This document shows positions 14,855 through 23,227 of a stretch of DNA of 64,000 nt, piece by piece (position 1 is the stretch's first letter; every line of letters starts with the position of its first letter). The position numbers and the translations under genes are program-made. Where the stretch lies: contig NZ_CP102269.1 of assembly GCF_025148635.1 (NCBI RefSeq), positions 4,588,001 to 4,652,000 of the forward strand, read 5' to 3'. The stretch comes from Butyricimonas virosa (GTDB lineage Bacteria > Bacteroidota > Bacteroidia > Bacteroidales > Marinifilaceae). The notes beneath the pieces are model-generated. The model did not search any database and was not told the DNA's origin. It saw nothing but the letters and a program-made list of their open reading frames with translations.

Positions 14855-16453
14855 ATGAAAGCAAACACAACGGTCATGAACAAACCATCGTCCTTCCCCC
14901 GCAAGATGCCCATCGGCATACAGAGTTTCGAGAAACTTCGTCGCGAAAACTACGTGTACGTCGACAAAACGGAACTGGTCTACAAGCTGGTTAGCACCTC
15001 GAACCCTTACTTCCTGAGCCGTCCCCGCCGCTTCGGCAAGAGCCTGCTGCTCTCGACGATGGAAGCCTACTTCCTCGGCAAGCGCGCCCTCTTCAAGGGC
15101 CTCGCCATCGAACGGCTCGAAACGGAATGGAACACCCACGCCGTGCTGCATCTCGACCTCAACGCCGAGAAATATGACTCGCCCGAACGGTTGCACGACA
15201 TGCTCGAATTCCAGCTCCGGGGATGGGAAGAAACGTACGGAACGGGAGGCAAGGGCATCACCCACTCCGGGCGATTCATGGAAGTCATCCAAAGAGCGTA
15301 CGAGAAAACCGGGCGAGGTGTCGTCGTCCTCATCGACGAGTATGACAAGCCGCTGCTCAACAGTTTCCAAAACGAGGACCTGCAACGTTCCTTCCGCGAC
15401 ACGCTAACCGCCTTCTACTCCGTGCTGAAAAGTGCCGACCAGTGGCTGCGATTCGTCTTCATCACCGGCGTTACCAAGTTCGCCCAAATGGGAATATTCA
15501 GTAACCTCAACCAGCTTAACGACATCAGTCTCGATATTGACTACGCCACGCTTTGCGGCATCACCCGGGAAGAGATCGAGGAGAACTTCGAGCCGGAAAT
15601 CAAGCAATTGATGGAAAGCCACGGCCTTCCCCGCAAGGAACAGCTTGCGCGACTCACCCGCCGGTATGACGGCTACCGTTTCAGCCCGGGCAACGTTGCC
15701 CATGTGTTCAACCCCTTCGGCCTGTTATGCGTGCTGACCTTCCACGATTTCGATTACTACTGGTTCGCCACGGGTACCCTCACCTTCCTCGCCGAGATGC
15801 TGAAGAAAACCGACTTCAACCTACGAGAACTCGACGGCATAGAGGTCTCCGCCGCGTCACTCTCCGCCGACCGGGCCAACATCAACAACCCCGTCCCCAT
15901 GATCTACCAGAGCGGTTACCTCACTATCAAGGCTTATGACGAACGTTTTCAGATATATACCCTAGGGTTCCCCAACGACGAGGTGAAATACGGGTTCCTC
16001 AACTTCGTCACCCCTTTCTACACCCCCGTGGCCGAAACCGAGACAAGTTTCTATATCAGCAAATTCATCCGGGAACTACGAGAAGGTGATCCCGACGCCT
16101 TCCTTACCCGCCTGCGGGCCTTCTTCGCCGGGATTCCCTACGAGCTGAACGACCGCACGGAACGCCACTACCAGACCGTTTTCTATCTCGTCTTCAAACT
16201 CATGGGACAATTCTCCGAGGCAGAAGTACGAAGTGCCAAGGGACGAGCCGATGCCGTGGTGAAAACCGACGACTACATCTACGTCTTCGAGTTCAAACTT
16301 GACGGCTCCGCCGACGAGGCCCTCGCCCAGATTGACAACCGGGGCTACCTCATCCCTTACACCGCCGATGACCGGAAACTAGTCAAAATCGGCGTTAACT
16401 TCGACCCGAAGGAAAGAAATATCGGGGAGTGGTGCAAGGGGAAAGGATTTTAG
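14855..16453 (+). CDS. AAA-ATPase-like / PD-(D/E)XK nuclease-like protein
   Basis: This 532-residue protein belongs to the family with an N-terminal AAA-ATPase-like domain and a C-terminal PD-(D/E)XK domain. It starts with PIGIQSFEKLRRENYVYVDK, carries the atypical P-loop RPRRFGKSLLLSTM (about residues 53-66), VVLIDEYDKPL (about 153-163) and FITGVTKFAQMGIFSNLNQL. The nuclease-like motif is near residues 475-505 (DDYIYVFEFKLDG, then AQIDNRGY). Such proteins exist in many copies in gut Bacteroidota; their role is unknown, with defence or mobile-element links only suggested. The ATG at 14855 is used; 14876 (MNKPSSFP) is possible. It has no partner gene. Confidence 0.88.
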   Translation: MKANTTVMNKPSSFPRKMPIGIQSFEKLRRENYVYVDKTELVYKLVSTSNPYFLSRPRRFGKSLLLSTMEAYFLGKRALFKGLAIERLETEWNTHAVLHLDLNAEKYDSPERLHDMLEFQLRGWEETYGTGGKGITHSGRFMEVIQRAYEKTGRGVVVLIDEYDKPLLNSFQNEDLQRSFRDTLTAFYSVLKSADQWLRFVFITGVTKFAQMGIFSNLNQLNDISLDIDYATLCGITREEIEENFEPEIKQLMESHGLPRKEQLARLTRRYDGYRFSPGNVAHVFNPFGLLCVLTFHDFDYYWFATGTLTFLAEMLKKTDFNLRELDGIEVSAASLSADRANINNPVPMIYQSGYLTIKAYDERFQIYTLGFPNDEVKYGFLNFVTPFYTPVAETETSFYISKFIRELREGDPDAFLTRLRAFFAGIPYELNDRTERHYQTVFYLVFKLMGQFSEAEVRSAKGRADAVVKTDDYIYVFEFKLDGSADEALAQIDNRGYLIPYTADDRKLVKIGVNFDPKERNIGEWCKGKGF

Positions 16454-16530
16454 ATTTATGATTCCAGCCACACGGGGCCTTACTAATTTTAGATTTTAAA
16501 TTCCAAGAGTAGGGCATTCTAAATTCTACA
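16454..16530. repeat. AT-rich repeat remnant between convergent genes
   Basis: Words TTTATGATTCCAGCCACACG, TTTTAGATTTTAAATTCC and CATTCTAAATTCTACATT match the flanks of the nuo elements. No core is present. It separates the convergent AAA-ATPase and patatin genes and may act as a weak terminator. Confidence 0.5.
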
Positions 16531-18756
16531 TTAAAAATAAAATCCCAGATTAAAGTAACACCCTAACTTTTCCGACCAGTCGGAGAAACTAAAGACCAGA
16601 TCAACCGGTCCCAGCATAGAATCCCGGGAATAACCGATTCCCCCGCCCCATATCCCTTTACGACCGAAGAGATCAAAGAAGTTATCGTCTTGCAGGGCAT
16701 AGTTCCCGATAACAGAAAGATAGTGCTTTCGTCCCATGCGCTGGCGAAATTCCAATTTCCCCACGATAACGGCATTCTCGAACACCTCCACGTGATTAAT
16801 GCCCACGAAAGGCATCTGTTGCGTGTTGTAACGTCCAAACTCCGTTCCCCCGAGATTATTAAAATAAGAATAGGCAGGATCATGCCCGATCAACACCCGC
16901 CCGAACGCGGAAGGGATCACTTTCAACCGGTCGGAAAGGGATACAACCGGGCAGAAACGAACCGACAGGGCGGAAAACGGCGATCCCCCGTCATACGTCG
17001 CCAAGTTATCCGTGTATAACGAGTAAGCGGCCTCCAAGGAGACTCCCCGGGAGGGATAAAACCGACGATCGTACGTGTCCAGTTCCGCCACCCCGTAATA
17101 ACTGAAAAAGCCCTCGGGACGAACACTCATCACCTCGTCCTCGTTGGAAAAAAGCAAGGAATTGTAATCAAAATACTCGTAACGTACCCCAACTTTGAAT
17201 TTAAAGTTACGCAGGTACAAGCTGGATAATCCCAGTTCACCCATGTGGTAACGATAAGTCACGTTATTCGTCTTTTTCCCCTTCCGGTAATAATCCACGT
17301 CATTGTAGCGGAACATGTAGGCGAGGTTGAACCCTCGCAAGAAGGTATTTTCCAGTGAATATTCCAACTTCACGTAAGGATTCTTGCTCAAGCGTCCGGT
17401 TAATGCCAGCTGTGACCCCCGCAGGCTCCTGTTGTTGAAAGTCGTGTTTAACAAGATGGCTGCCATCTCTTCCGAATCGAACCGGAAACCGATATTCAGC
17501 GTACTCATGGGATTGGATTTCAGACTTAACTCCAAATCGTGGGGAGCTGTCCCCAGCAACCGGTAATTCACCGCCACGAATGCTTTCGTGCCGTACAGGG
17601 TCGCGATTTCACGATGGATGTCATCGAGCGTGATCTCGCTATTCGCCTCTATCCGCATCTTCCGGCGCACCCATCCTTCCTCCCGCGAGGACAGTCCCCG
17701 GATAATGATGTTCCGGATAGGAATTTTCCCCGGTTGACGGGCTTTCGGGATCCCGTTGTCCACATTCCCGGACTCCCCGATCAATTCTTTTACCCGCATG
17801 ATCTCGGACCATTGTTGCAGTGCCGCCACCTTTCCCCGGGCCAGTAGCGAATCGATCGAGCGGGCGCTGAAACTGGCGGCCGTGTATCCTTTCATATCGG
17901 GACGAATCACCAGATCGGCAAGTTTCACGTTCGCCTCGTGCTTGTTCATACAGAGAAGGTTGATGATTTGCGGGATCACGCCGGAAACAGACTCCAACTT
18001 ATCCTCTTTCATCAAATCGGCCTGCACGTCAACCCCGATCACGATCTCCGCACCCAACTCGCGGGCCACGTCTGTCGGGAAATTATTCAATATACCCCCA
18101 TCAACCAGTACCCGGTCACCCGTCCTCACCGGGGTAAACACGCCCGGAATGGCCATGCTCGCCCGCATCGCCTGCACGAGATTCCCTCCCTTCATCACGA
18201 TCTCTTCCCGGTGGAACATATCTGCCGCCACGCAGGCGAACGGGATCGGCAATTGCAGGAAATCAAGGGAATCATGATAACCGATCGTGAGATCGGAAAA
18301 GAGATTATACACGTTCTGCCCGCTGATAAAACCCGACGGACGCTTCTTCCCCCGGTCAAAAGGGAGGGAAAGCAGGTACTTGCCATCCTGTTCCTTCTCC
18401 CCGAAAGGCAGGTCATAACGATTCACTTTATCACTTAGAAGGAACATCCAATCCTGCACACGCACGAGGCTATCCAGTTGATCGGCCGAGTAACCGATGG
18501 CATACAGGCCTCCCACGATAGACCCCATGCTGGTACCCACGATGACATCCACGGGGATTCCCGCTTTTTCCAGTACTTGCAACACGCCGATGTGTGCCAC
18601 GCCCTTCGCACCCCCTCCACTTAACACGACGCCCACTTTTTTCCGTTGTGCCTCCACGGTAGGGGTTGCGAACAGCAGCAACAACCCGATGCAGAGCAAA
18701 CGTCGGAGTGTCGGGAAGCGGAATCTCATATGGCAAAATGGTCGCAGGTATCGCAT
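16531..18756 (-). CDS. Patatin-like phospholipase with C-terminal outer-membrane barrel
   Basis: The 741-residue product has a signal peptide (about 17-37, ending VEAQ), then a patatin domain with VLSGGGAKGVAHIGVL (oxyanion hole, about 44-59), GTSMGS with Ser76, and VDGG with Asp219, forming the Ser-Asp dyad. After about residue 340 comes a POTRA-like segment (IPIRNIIIRGLSSREEGWV) and a C-terminal beta-barrel rich in aromatic strands ending FNLGFYF. This is the PlpD/BamA-like layout, where the barrel anchors or exports the lipase. A start at 18729 (MRFRFP) is a good alternative. Copy 8 of the repeat lies between it and the upstream alpha/beta hydrolase gene. Confidence 0.9.
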   Translation of the reverse strand: MRYLRPFCHMRFRFPTLRRLLCIGLLLLFATPTVEAQRKKVGVVLSGGGAKGVAHIGVLQVLEKAGIPVDVIVGTSMGSIVGGLYAIGYSADQLDSLVRVQDWMFLLSDKVNRYDLPFGEKEQDGKYLLSLPFDRGKKRPSGFISGQNVYNLFSDLTIGYHDSLDFLQLPIPFACVAADMFHREEIVMKGGNLVQAMRASMAIPGVFTPVRTGDRVLVDGGILNNFPTDVARELGAEIVIGVDVQADLMKEDKLESVSGVIPQIINLLCMNKHEANVKLADLVIRPDMKGYTAASFSARSIDSLLARGKVAALQQWSEIMRVKELIGESGNVDNGIPKARQPGKIPIRNIIIRGLSSREEGWVRRKMRIEANSEITLDDIHREIATLYGTKAFVAVNYRLLGTAPHDLELSLKSNPMSTLNIGFRFDSEEMAAILLNTTFNNRSLRGSQLALTGRLSKNPYVKLEYSLENTFLRGFNLAYMFRYNDVDYYRKGKKTNNVTYRYHMGELGLSSLYLRNFKFKVGVRYEYFDYNSLLFSNEDEVMSVRPEGFFSYYGVAELDTYDRRFYPSRGVSLEAAYSLYTDNLATYDGGSPFSALSVRFCPVVSLSDRLKVIPSAFGRVLIGHDPAYSYFNNLGGTEFGRYNTQQMPFVGINHVEVFENAVIVGKLEFRQRMGRKHYLSVIGNYALQDDNFFDLFGRKGIWGGGIGYSRDSMLGPVDLVFSFSDWSEKLGCYFNLGFYF

Positions 18757-18769
18757 GGTGTATTTTTTT

Positions 18770-18968
18770 AATGTAGAATTTAGAGTTTAGAATGAACCCC
18801 CTCTAACTCCCCCTTGGAAAGGGGGAGGACAGGCTGCATTGTTATATTGAAACGTCTTCTCGCGTCCGTCTCTCCCCCTGTGTAAGGGGGAGCCGGAGGG
18901 GGTAGTTAAAGCGTTAGTCACGTGAGTGGAAATCATAAATCATAAATCTAAAATTTAAAATCATAAAT
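18770..18968 (-). repeat. GC-hairpin repeat element copy 8 (minus orientation)
   Basis: Core 18795-18906. Read on the minus strand it starts AACTACCCCCTCCGGCTCCC, has the centre GACGGACGCGAGAAGACG and ACAATGCAGCCTGTCC, and ends AAGGGGGAGTTAGAGGGGG then TTCATT. Here the GCGTTAGTCACGTGAGTGG tail module lies on the 5' side. Flanks are the usual TCTAAAATTTAAAATC words. It lies between two minus-strand genes and is again sense to transcription. Confidence 0.88.
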
Positions 18969-20348
18969 TTAAAACCCTTTCCCCTTGATCCAATCCCCGA
19001 TCTCTTGCAAAGCCACGGGCGAGAAAGTTTCCTCTATCGTGCCGTATAAAGCGGGTGAACCCGATTCGCAAGTCTGGAAAAGATGATTTAACCCAGGTAA
19101 TTCCTTCACGGTCACGCTCCGGTTTTTCCCAGCCTCCAAACCTTTCTTGATGATCCCCAAGTTTTCAGGCAGAACTTGCAGGTCATTACTCCCGTTCAAG
19201 GCCAGTACCGGACATTTCACACTCCTCAAAACGGGAACAGGGTCATATTTCACGAAAAAATACATCCACGGGGACAACACTTGTTTACGCCAAAGTTCGG
19301 CACCCCGTTCATCTCTCATGTTTACCGGTAATTTCCCGGCTTGGTTCAAACTATCCATGTATTTTTTCAAGGGGACTTCTGCCTCTTCGCTGGATGAACT
19401 CTCTAGCACGAGATCAAAACATTTCCTGTTCACGACCGACGAGTATTCCAAATCCTCCCCCGTTGCCCCGGTTATTTTTCCCATTTCTTTCTGTTGTTCC
19501 AGTAGAATACGGTCACCCCGCAACCCGGGTCCTGCCAAGAGAACGATAAAAGCCACATCCCCGGAACGACTGGCCACGAGGGGAGCTATCATCCCGCCCT
19601 CGCTATGCCCGATAAGTCCTATATTCCGTATCTTTCGATCATTCTTCAAAAAGTTCACAGCCGCCTCCACGTCACCGGCAAAATCAAGCGTGGTCGCGGT
19701 CCCGAAATTCCCGGTAGACTGCCCCACTCCCCGATCATCAAAACGCAACACCCCGATCCCCTGCCGGGTGAGATAGTCGGCAAGCACGAGAAAAGGCTTG
19801 TGTGCCATCAGTTCCTCATCCCGGTTTTGTGGCCCGCTACCGGAAATCAACACGACAACCGGGTAATGCTCGCCCTTTTCCGGCAAAGTCAACGTACCCG
19901 CCAAGGTCACACCCGCTTTCGTGTTTTCAAAGGTTACTTCCTCCACCCGGTATGGATAGGGAGGTTTAGGTTCTTGTGGACGTGAAAGAGCCACCTCTCC
20001 ATCCACTCGCGCTAATTCCAACGGCAATGTCAACCCGCCCTGCACGAAAGTTCCTTGTATCCTATCGGTCCCCTGCCATTTCCCGGAGAATTTCATCCCA
20101 AGAGCCGGTGCCGTGATGGTCAACACGCTATCCGCGTACTCCGTTTTCCCCGTGGGAATCCCTTTTGCCCCCTGATCAGGGCTATCCATCGTCGTCGTCC
20201 ATGAATCCCCGGAACGGGAAACATGAAAAACAAGCCTTAATTTCACCCCCTGAATATTCAAGGTTCCACCCCAATGTCCGGCAATATCCTGCGCGTTCAT
20301 GATCATCGCCACGAGGACAAAAAATACGGATACAAATACTCTTTTCAT
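18969..20348 (-). CDS. Exported alpha/beta hydrolase (serine aminopeptidase-like)
   Basis: The 459-residue product has a signal peptide (residues 1-19, MIMNAQ). Residues about 20-120 form a beta-rich N-terminal domain (GHWGGTLNIQGVKLRLVFHV). The C-terminal alpha/beta-hydrolase fold has an oxyanion strand (VVVLISGSGPQNRDEE), a nucleophile elbow GHSEGGMIAP, LALNGSNDLQV for the acid, and GLNHLFQ for the His. Family members are esterases or peptidases; the substrate is unknown. It is a clear paralogue of the gene at 35037 with the same domain order. It heads a minus-strand pair with the patatin gene. Confidence 0.88.
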   Translation of the reverse strand: MKRVFVSVFFVLVAMIMNAQDIAGHWGGTLNIQGVKLRLVFHVSRSGDSWTTTMDSPDQGAKGIPTGKTEYADSVLTITAPALGMKFSGKWQGTDRIQGTFVQGGLTLPLELARVDGEVALSRPQEPKPPYPYRVEEVTFENTKAGVTLAGTLTLPEKGEHYPVVVLISGSGPQNRDEELMAHKPFLVLADYLTRQGIGVLRFDDRGVGQSTGNFGTATTLDFAGDVEAAVNFLKNDRKIRNIGLIGHSEGGMIAPLVASRSGDVAFIVLLAGPGLRGDRILLEQQKEMGKITGATGEDLEYSSVVNRKCFDLVLESSSSEEAEVPLKKYMDSLNQAGKLPVNMRDERGAELWRKQVLSPWMYFFVKYDPVPVLRSVKCPVLALNGSNDLQVLPENLGIIKKGLEAGKNRSVTVKELPGLNHLFQTCESGSPALYGTIEETFSPVALQEIGDWIKGKGF

Positions 20349-20391
20349 GCTATTTCTCGTTTACATTATTCAACAAATATACGAGAAATAA

Positions 20392-21051
20392 TTACAAGAT
20401 ATGCAATTTCACGCCAAACGAAAGACTCAGGATGTCCCACGTTCTCACGTATTTATTCGTGGCACAACTGATGACGTAAAGATCACAGGTACTCAACTCG
20501 TAAAATGCAGTGATTCGACGAAAGGGAGAATGAGGCCCAAGATCGAAAGCAATTCGCTGTCCGGTAAAGATATGAAAGCGTACACGGGTGGAAAACTTAT
20601 AATAGTTATTCGGGTATCTTTCCGGTTCCTTCACCCAGAAATCATCGGATAACACCGTGTTCATGTACAACCCCGTCACCAGTGGTTCCAACCACCACTT
20701 GCCGCCGAGATGAACCTCCCATGGCGCGTAATTTTGTTTCAACGTGAAAGTTACTTTTGCCTTGTTGGAGGAAAAACGAGGAACCAAGCCGAACATGATC
20801 TCCGTTTCCCACTGTTTTTTTCGCCCGTAATCCCAGCCAACGCCAAGGGAAAGCAATCCCATGGAACCGGCATATTGCACGTTCTGGTACTTCGGGATCA
20901 GACGGTTCCACCCGGATTTATATTGTTCCAATTTACGCTGATGTCGTTCTGCCCGTCGTTGTTCCCGGTCATCATCCGTCATTCCGAACACGATTGTTGT
21001 CATACCCATGAACATGGTTATAATCCCGACCCTAATAATAGACCACTTCAT
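20392..21051 (-). CDS. Predicted outer-membrane beta-barrel protein, unknown function
   Basis: The 219-residue product has an N-terminal hydrophobic segment (about 5-23) followed by a charged DDDREQRRAERHQRKLEQYKSG region. From about residue 60 there are alternating strands with aromatic residues (LLSLGVGWDYGRKKQWETEIMFGLVPRF), ending in LSLSFGVKLHIL, typical of small barrel proteins. I do not recognise a named family. It overlaps the metallophosphoesterase lipoprotein gene upstream by 20 bp, so the two are probably co-transcribed and may act together at the envelope. Confidence 0.7.
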   Translation of the reverse strand: MKWSIIRVGIITMFMGMTTIVFGMTDDDREQRRAERHQRKLEQYKSGWNRLIPKYQNVQYAGSMGLLSLGVGWDYGRKKQWETEIMFGLVPRFSSNKAKVTFTLKQNYAPWEVHLGGKWWLEPLVTGLYMNTVLSDDFWVKEPERYPNNYYKFSTRVRFHIFTGQRIAFDLGPHSPFRRITAFYELSTCDLYVISCATNKYVRTWDILSLSFGVKLHIL

Positions 21052-21826
21052 ACTCGTATCCTCCCGGCGTTAAGGTGAATAACAAATAATTCTTATCTTT
21101 CATCGCGGCACAACCGATATACGGAATCCCGTCATCAAACAACTCTTTATGAAGTAGCGAGTGACTGTGAGCGTGCAAACAGAATTCCACTCCCGGAAAC
21201 TCCTGCAACAAGAGATGAAAACCATGGGCCACGTTATTATTGAACTCCACGTTGAAAGGTTGCACGTGCATCACCGGAACCGTCCGGGAACATCCCACCG
21301 TGTCCTGCAATTCATTGTACATGAAGGTGAAGTCCGGCACCGGATGCGAGTAGTCGAATTCCAAGGCATTCGTGTTCATGCAAACAAATTTAGTATTCCC
21401 CGCCCGGAAGGAGAAATTCTCATCCCCGTATACCTTCAAGAAAACATCCATCCCGTTCCCAAGAATATCGTGATTCCCCAACAAGGCCACGTAAGGCACC
21501 TTCAGCTTTCCCATAATATCCCGCACCCACATGAATTCCTTCGTCAAGCCGAAATCGGATATGTCCCCGCCATGAATCACGAAGTCCACGTCGTTCCGCT
21601 TGTTGAGGGCATTCACGAAATCCTCCGTTTCATCATACCAACGCTGACTATCACCCATTAACACGAACCGCAAGGTGTCTTTCCCCTCACAGATTTCTTC
21701 TATACGAGCTATATTCTTCGCGTTTACACCCGTCTCTCCATGTAAACGAACATCGTACGGATGATACTCGATTAAATCACACCCGCATAGAAGCAGCACT
21801 ATTCCATATAAAATTACTCTTTTCAT
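21032..21826 (-). CDS. Metallophosphoesterase lipoprotein
   Basis: The 264-residue product has a lipoprotein signal (MKRVILYGIVLLLCGC, lipid Cys16). The metal-binding motifs of calcineurin-like phosphoesterases are present: GDSQRW (the D.H motif is altered, D.Q), HGGDISD, LLGNHD, and C-terminal LHAHSH. The first motif having Gln instead of His is a noticeable change. It starts the small operon with the outer-membrane protein gene and faces divergent to the kdpD-like gene. Confidence 0.85.
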   Translation of the reverse strand: MKRVILYGIVLLLCGCDLIEYHPYDVRLHGETGVNAKNIARIEEICEGKDTLRFVLMGDSQRWYDETEDFVNALNKRNDVDFVIHGGDISDFGLTKEFMWVRDIMGKLKVPYVALLGNHDILGNGMDVFLKVYGDENFSFRAGNTKFVCMNTNALEFDYSHPVPDFTFMYNELQDTVGCSRTVPVMHVQPFNVEFNNNVAHGFHLLLQEFPGVEFCLHAHSHSLLHKELFDDGIPYIGCAAMKDKNYLLFTLTPGGYEYEVVYY

Positions 21827-21910
21827 TGCAATACCAGTTTATAGTCCCGATAATGCAAAAAGCAGACCAAATTATTTAGAATGATTATTAATATAATATC
21901 GACACGGTTA

Positions 21911-21971
21911 CCATTTTGGAAAAATACCCTACCAAAATGAAAAGGTTTTATCGTTTACCGAACCGATAAAA
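21911..21971. promoter_or_regulatory. Two inverted repeats in the divergent metallophosphoesterase/kdpD region
   Basis: CATTTTGG (21912-21919) with CCAAAATG (21932-21939), and TTTTATCG (21946-21953) with CGATAAAA (21964-21971), are exact 8-bp inverted repeats. They lie between the divergent genes and are possible operators. No function is assigned. Confidence 0.4.
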
Positions 21972-22052
21972 GTCACGACAAAGCACAGATTAACAAACAA
22001 ATATATCAAACAATATTCATCTTGCATATTTTTTGCTATCTTGTTGGTCGTT

Positions 22053-23177
22053 ATGGACAAGGAACAGAATGTTGAACACTTCCTCAGTCTTATCAGAAAG
22101 GCTAAGAGAGGTCATTTAAAGATATATATCGGCATGATTGCCGGAGTCGGAAAAACTTACCGGATGTTACGGGAAGCACATGATTTGCTTACCGCGGGAG
22201 TTGACGTACAAGTAGGTTACGTGGAAACGCACGGTCGTGTCGACACGGCTGCCAAACTGGAAGGACTTCCCGTCATTCCCCGTAAAAAACTATTTTACAA
22301 GGGCAAGGAAGTCGAAGAGATGGATTTACAGGCCATTTTACAAATACACCCGGAAGTGGTGATTGTCGATGAACTGGCCCACACGAATATCGAGGGTTGC
22401 GTGAACGAGAAACGCTGGCAGGACGTGCTTGACTTGCTGGACGCGGGGATTAATGTTATCACGGCCGTGAATATCCAGCACATCGAAAGCCTGAACGGGG
22501 AGGTACAGGACATTTCCGGGATCGAGGTAAAAGAACGAGTCCCCGATAGCGTGTTAGGACAGGCCGACGAGGTGGTGAACATCGACTTAACCGCTGAAGA
22601 ATTGATCTCCCGGTTAAAAGCCGGAAAGATTTACAAACCGGATAAAATTGAACTGGCCCTGCGTAACTTCTTCAAAGCGGAAAACATCCTTCAACTCCGG
22701 GAACTAGCCTTGAAAGAGGTCGCCCTACGGGTGGAGAAAAAGGTGGAAAACGAGGTGGTGGAAAATATCGGCCTGCGCCATGAACGTTTCTTAGCCTGTA
22801 TCAGTAGCCAGGAAAAGACACCCCGCAAACTCATCCGGAAAGTAGCACGTCTGGCCACCCATTACAATAGTAAATTCGTGGTCCTCCACGTGCAAACCCG
22901 CCACGAAAGCGCTGACCGCATCCCACTGGCCAAGCAACGTTACCTGATCAATCATTTCAAGCTGGCATCAGAACTGGGCGGAGAGGTACTTCAAATTCAA
23001 TCGGACGACATCATCGGAACCATCATCAATATTTGCCGGGAAAGGCAGATTAGCACGGTTTGCGTGGGAAAACCCAACATCCAGTTGTTCTCGTACGTGC
23101 GTTCTGCCCTTCGATACAAGAGGTTATTGAATAATCTGGCTATATTAAATATAGATTTAATCATCCTCGGTTCATAA
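22053..23177 (+). CDS. Stand-alone KdpD sensor-domain protein (KdpD N-terminal plus Usp)
   Basis: The 374-residue product equals only the cytosolic N-terminal part of KdpD. The KdpD domain runs about 18-225 with Walker A GMIAGVGKT (27-35) and Walker B VVIVDELAHTN. A Usp-like domain follows (about 245-370, FLACISSQEKTPRKLIRKVARLA). No transmembrane or kinase domain is present. In Bacteroidota KdpD is often split this way, with the kinase encoded next door, as here. KdpD proteins sense potassium or c-di-AMP, but no kdpABC genes are in this window. The ATG at 22053 is chosen; a TTG at 22041 is unlikely. Confidence 0.88.
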   Translation: MDKEQNVEHFLSLIRKAKRGHLKIYIGMIAGVGKTYRMLREAHDLLTAGVDVQVGYVETHGRVDTAAKLEGLPVIPRKKLFYKGKEVEEMDLQAILQIHPEVVIVDELAHTNIEGCVNEKRWQDVLDLLDAGINVITAVNIQHIESLNGEVQDISGIEVKERVPDSVLGQADEVVNIDLTAEELISRLKAGKIYKPDKIELALRNFFKAENILQLRELALKEVALRVEKKVENEVVENIGLRHERFLACISSQEKTPRKLIRKVARLATHYNSKFVVLHVQTRHESADRIPLAKQRYLINHFKLASELGGEVLQIQSDDIIGTIINICRERQISTVCVGKPNIQLFSYVRSALRYKRLLNNLAILNIDLIILGS

Positions 23178-23227
23178 ACTCGGAAAAATCCTTGAAAATA
23201 TCATTAAATCGAATTAAGTTTAGGGAT

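Noticed and set aside
17938..18438. 166-codon open frame antisense to the patatin gene
   Set aside because: Overlaps the catalytic domain of the patatin protein and is not protein-like.
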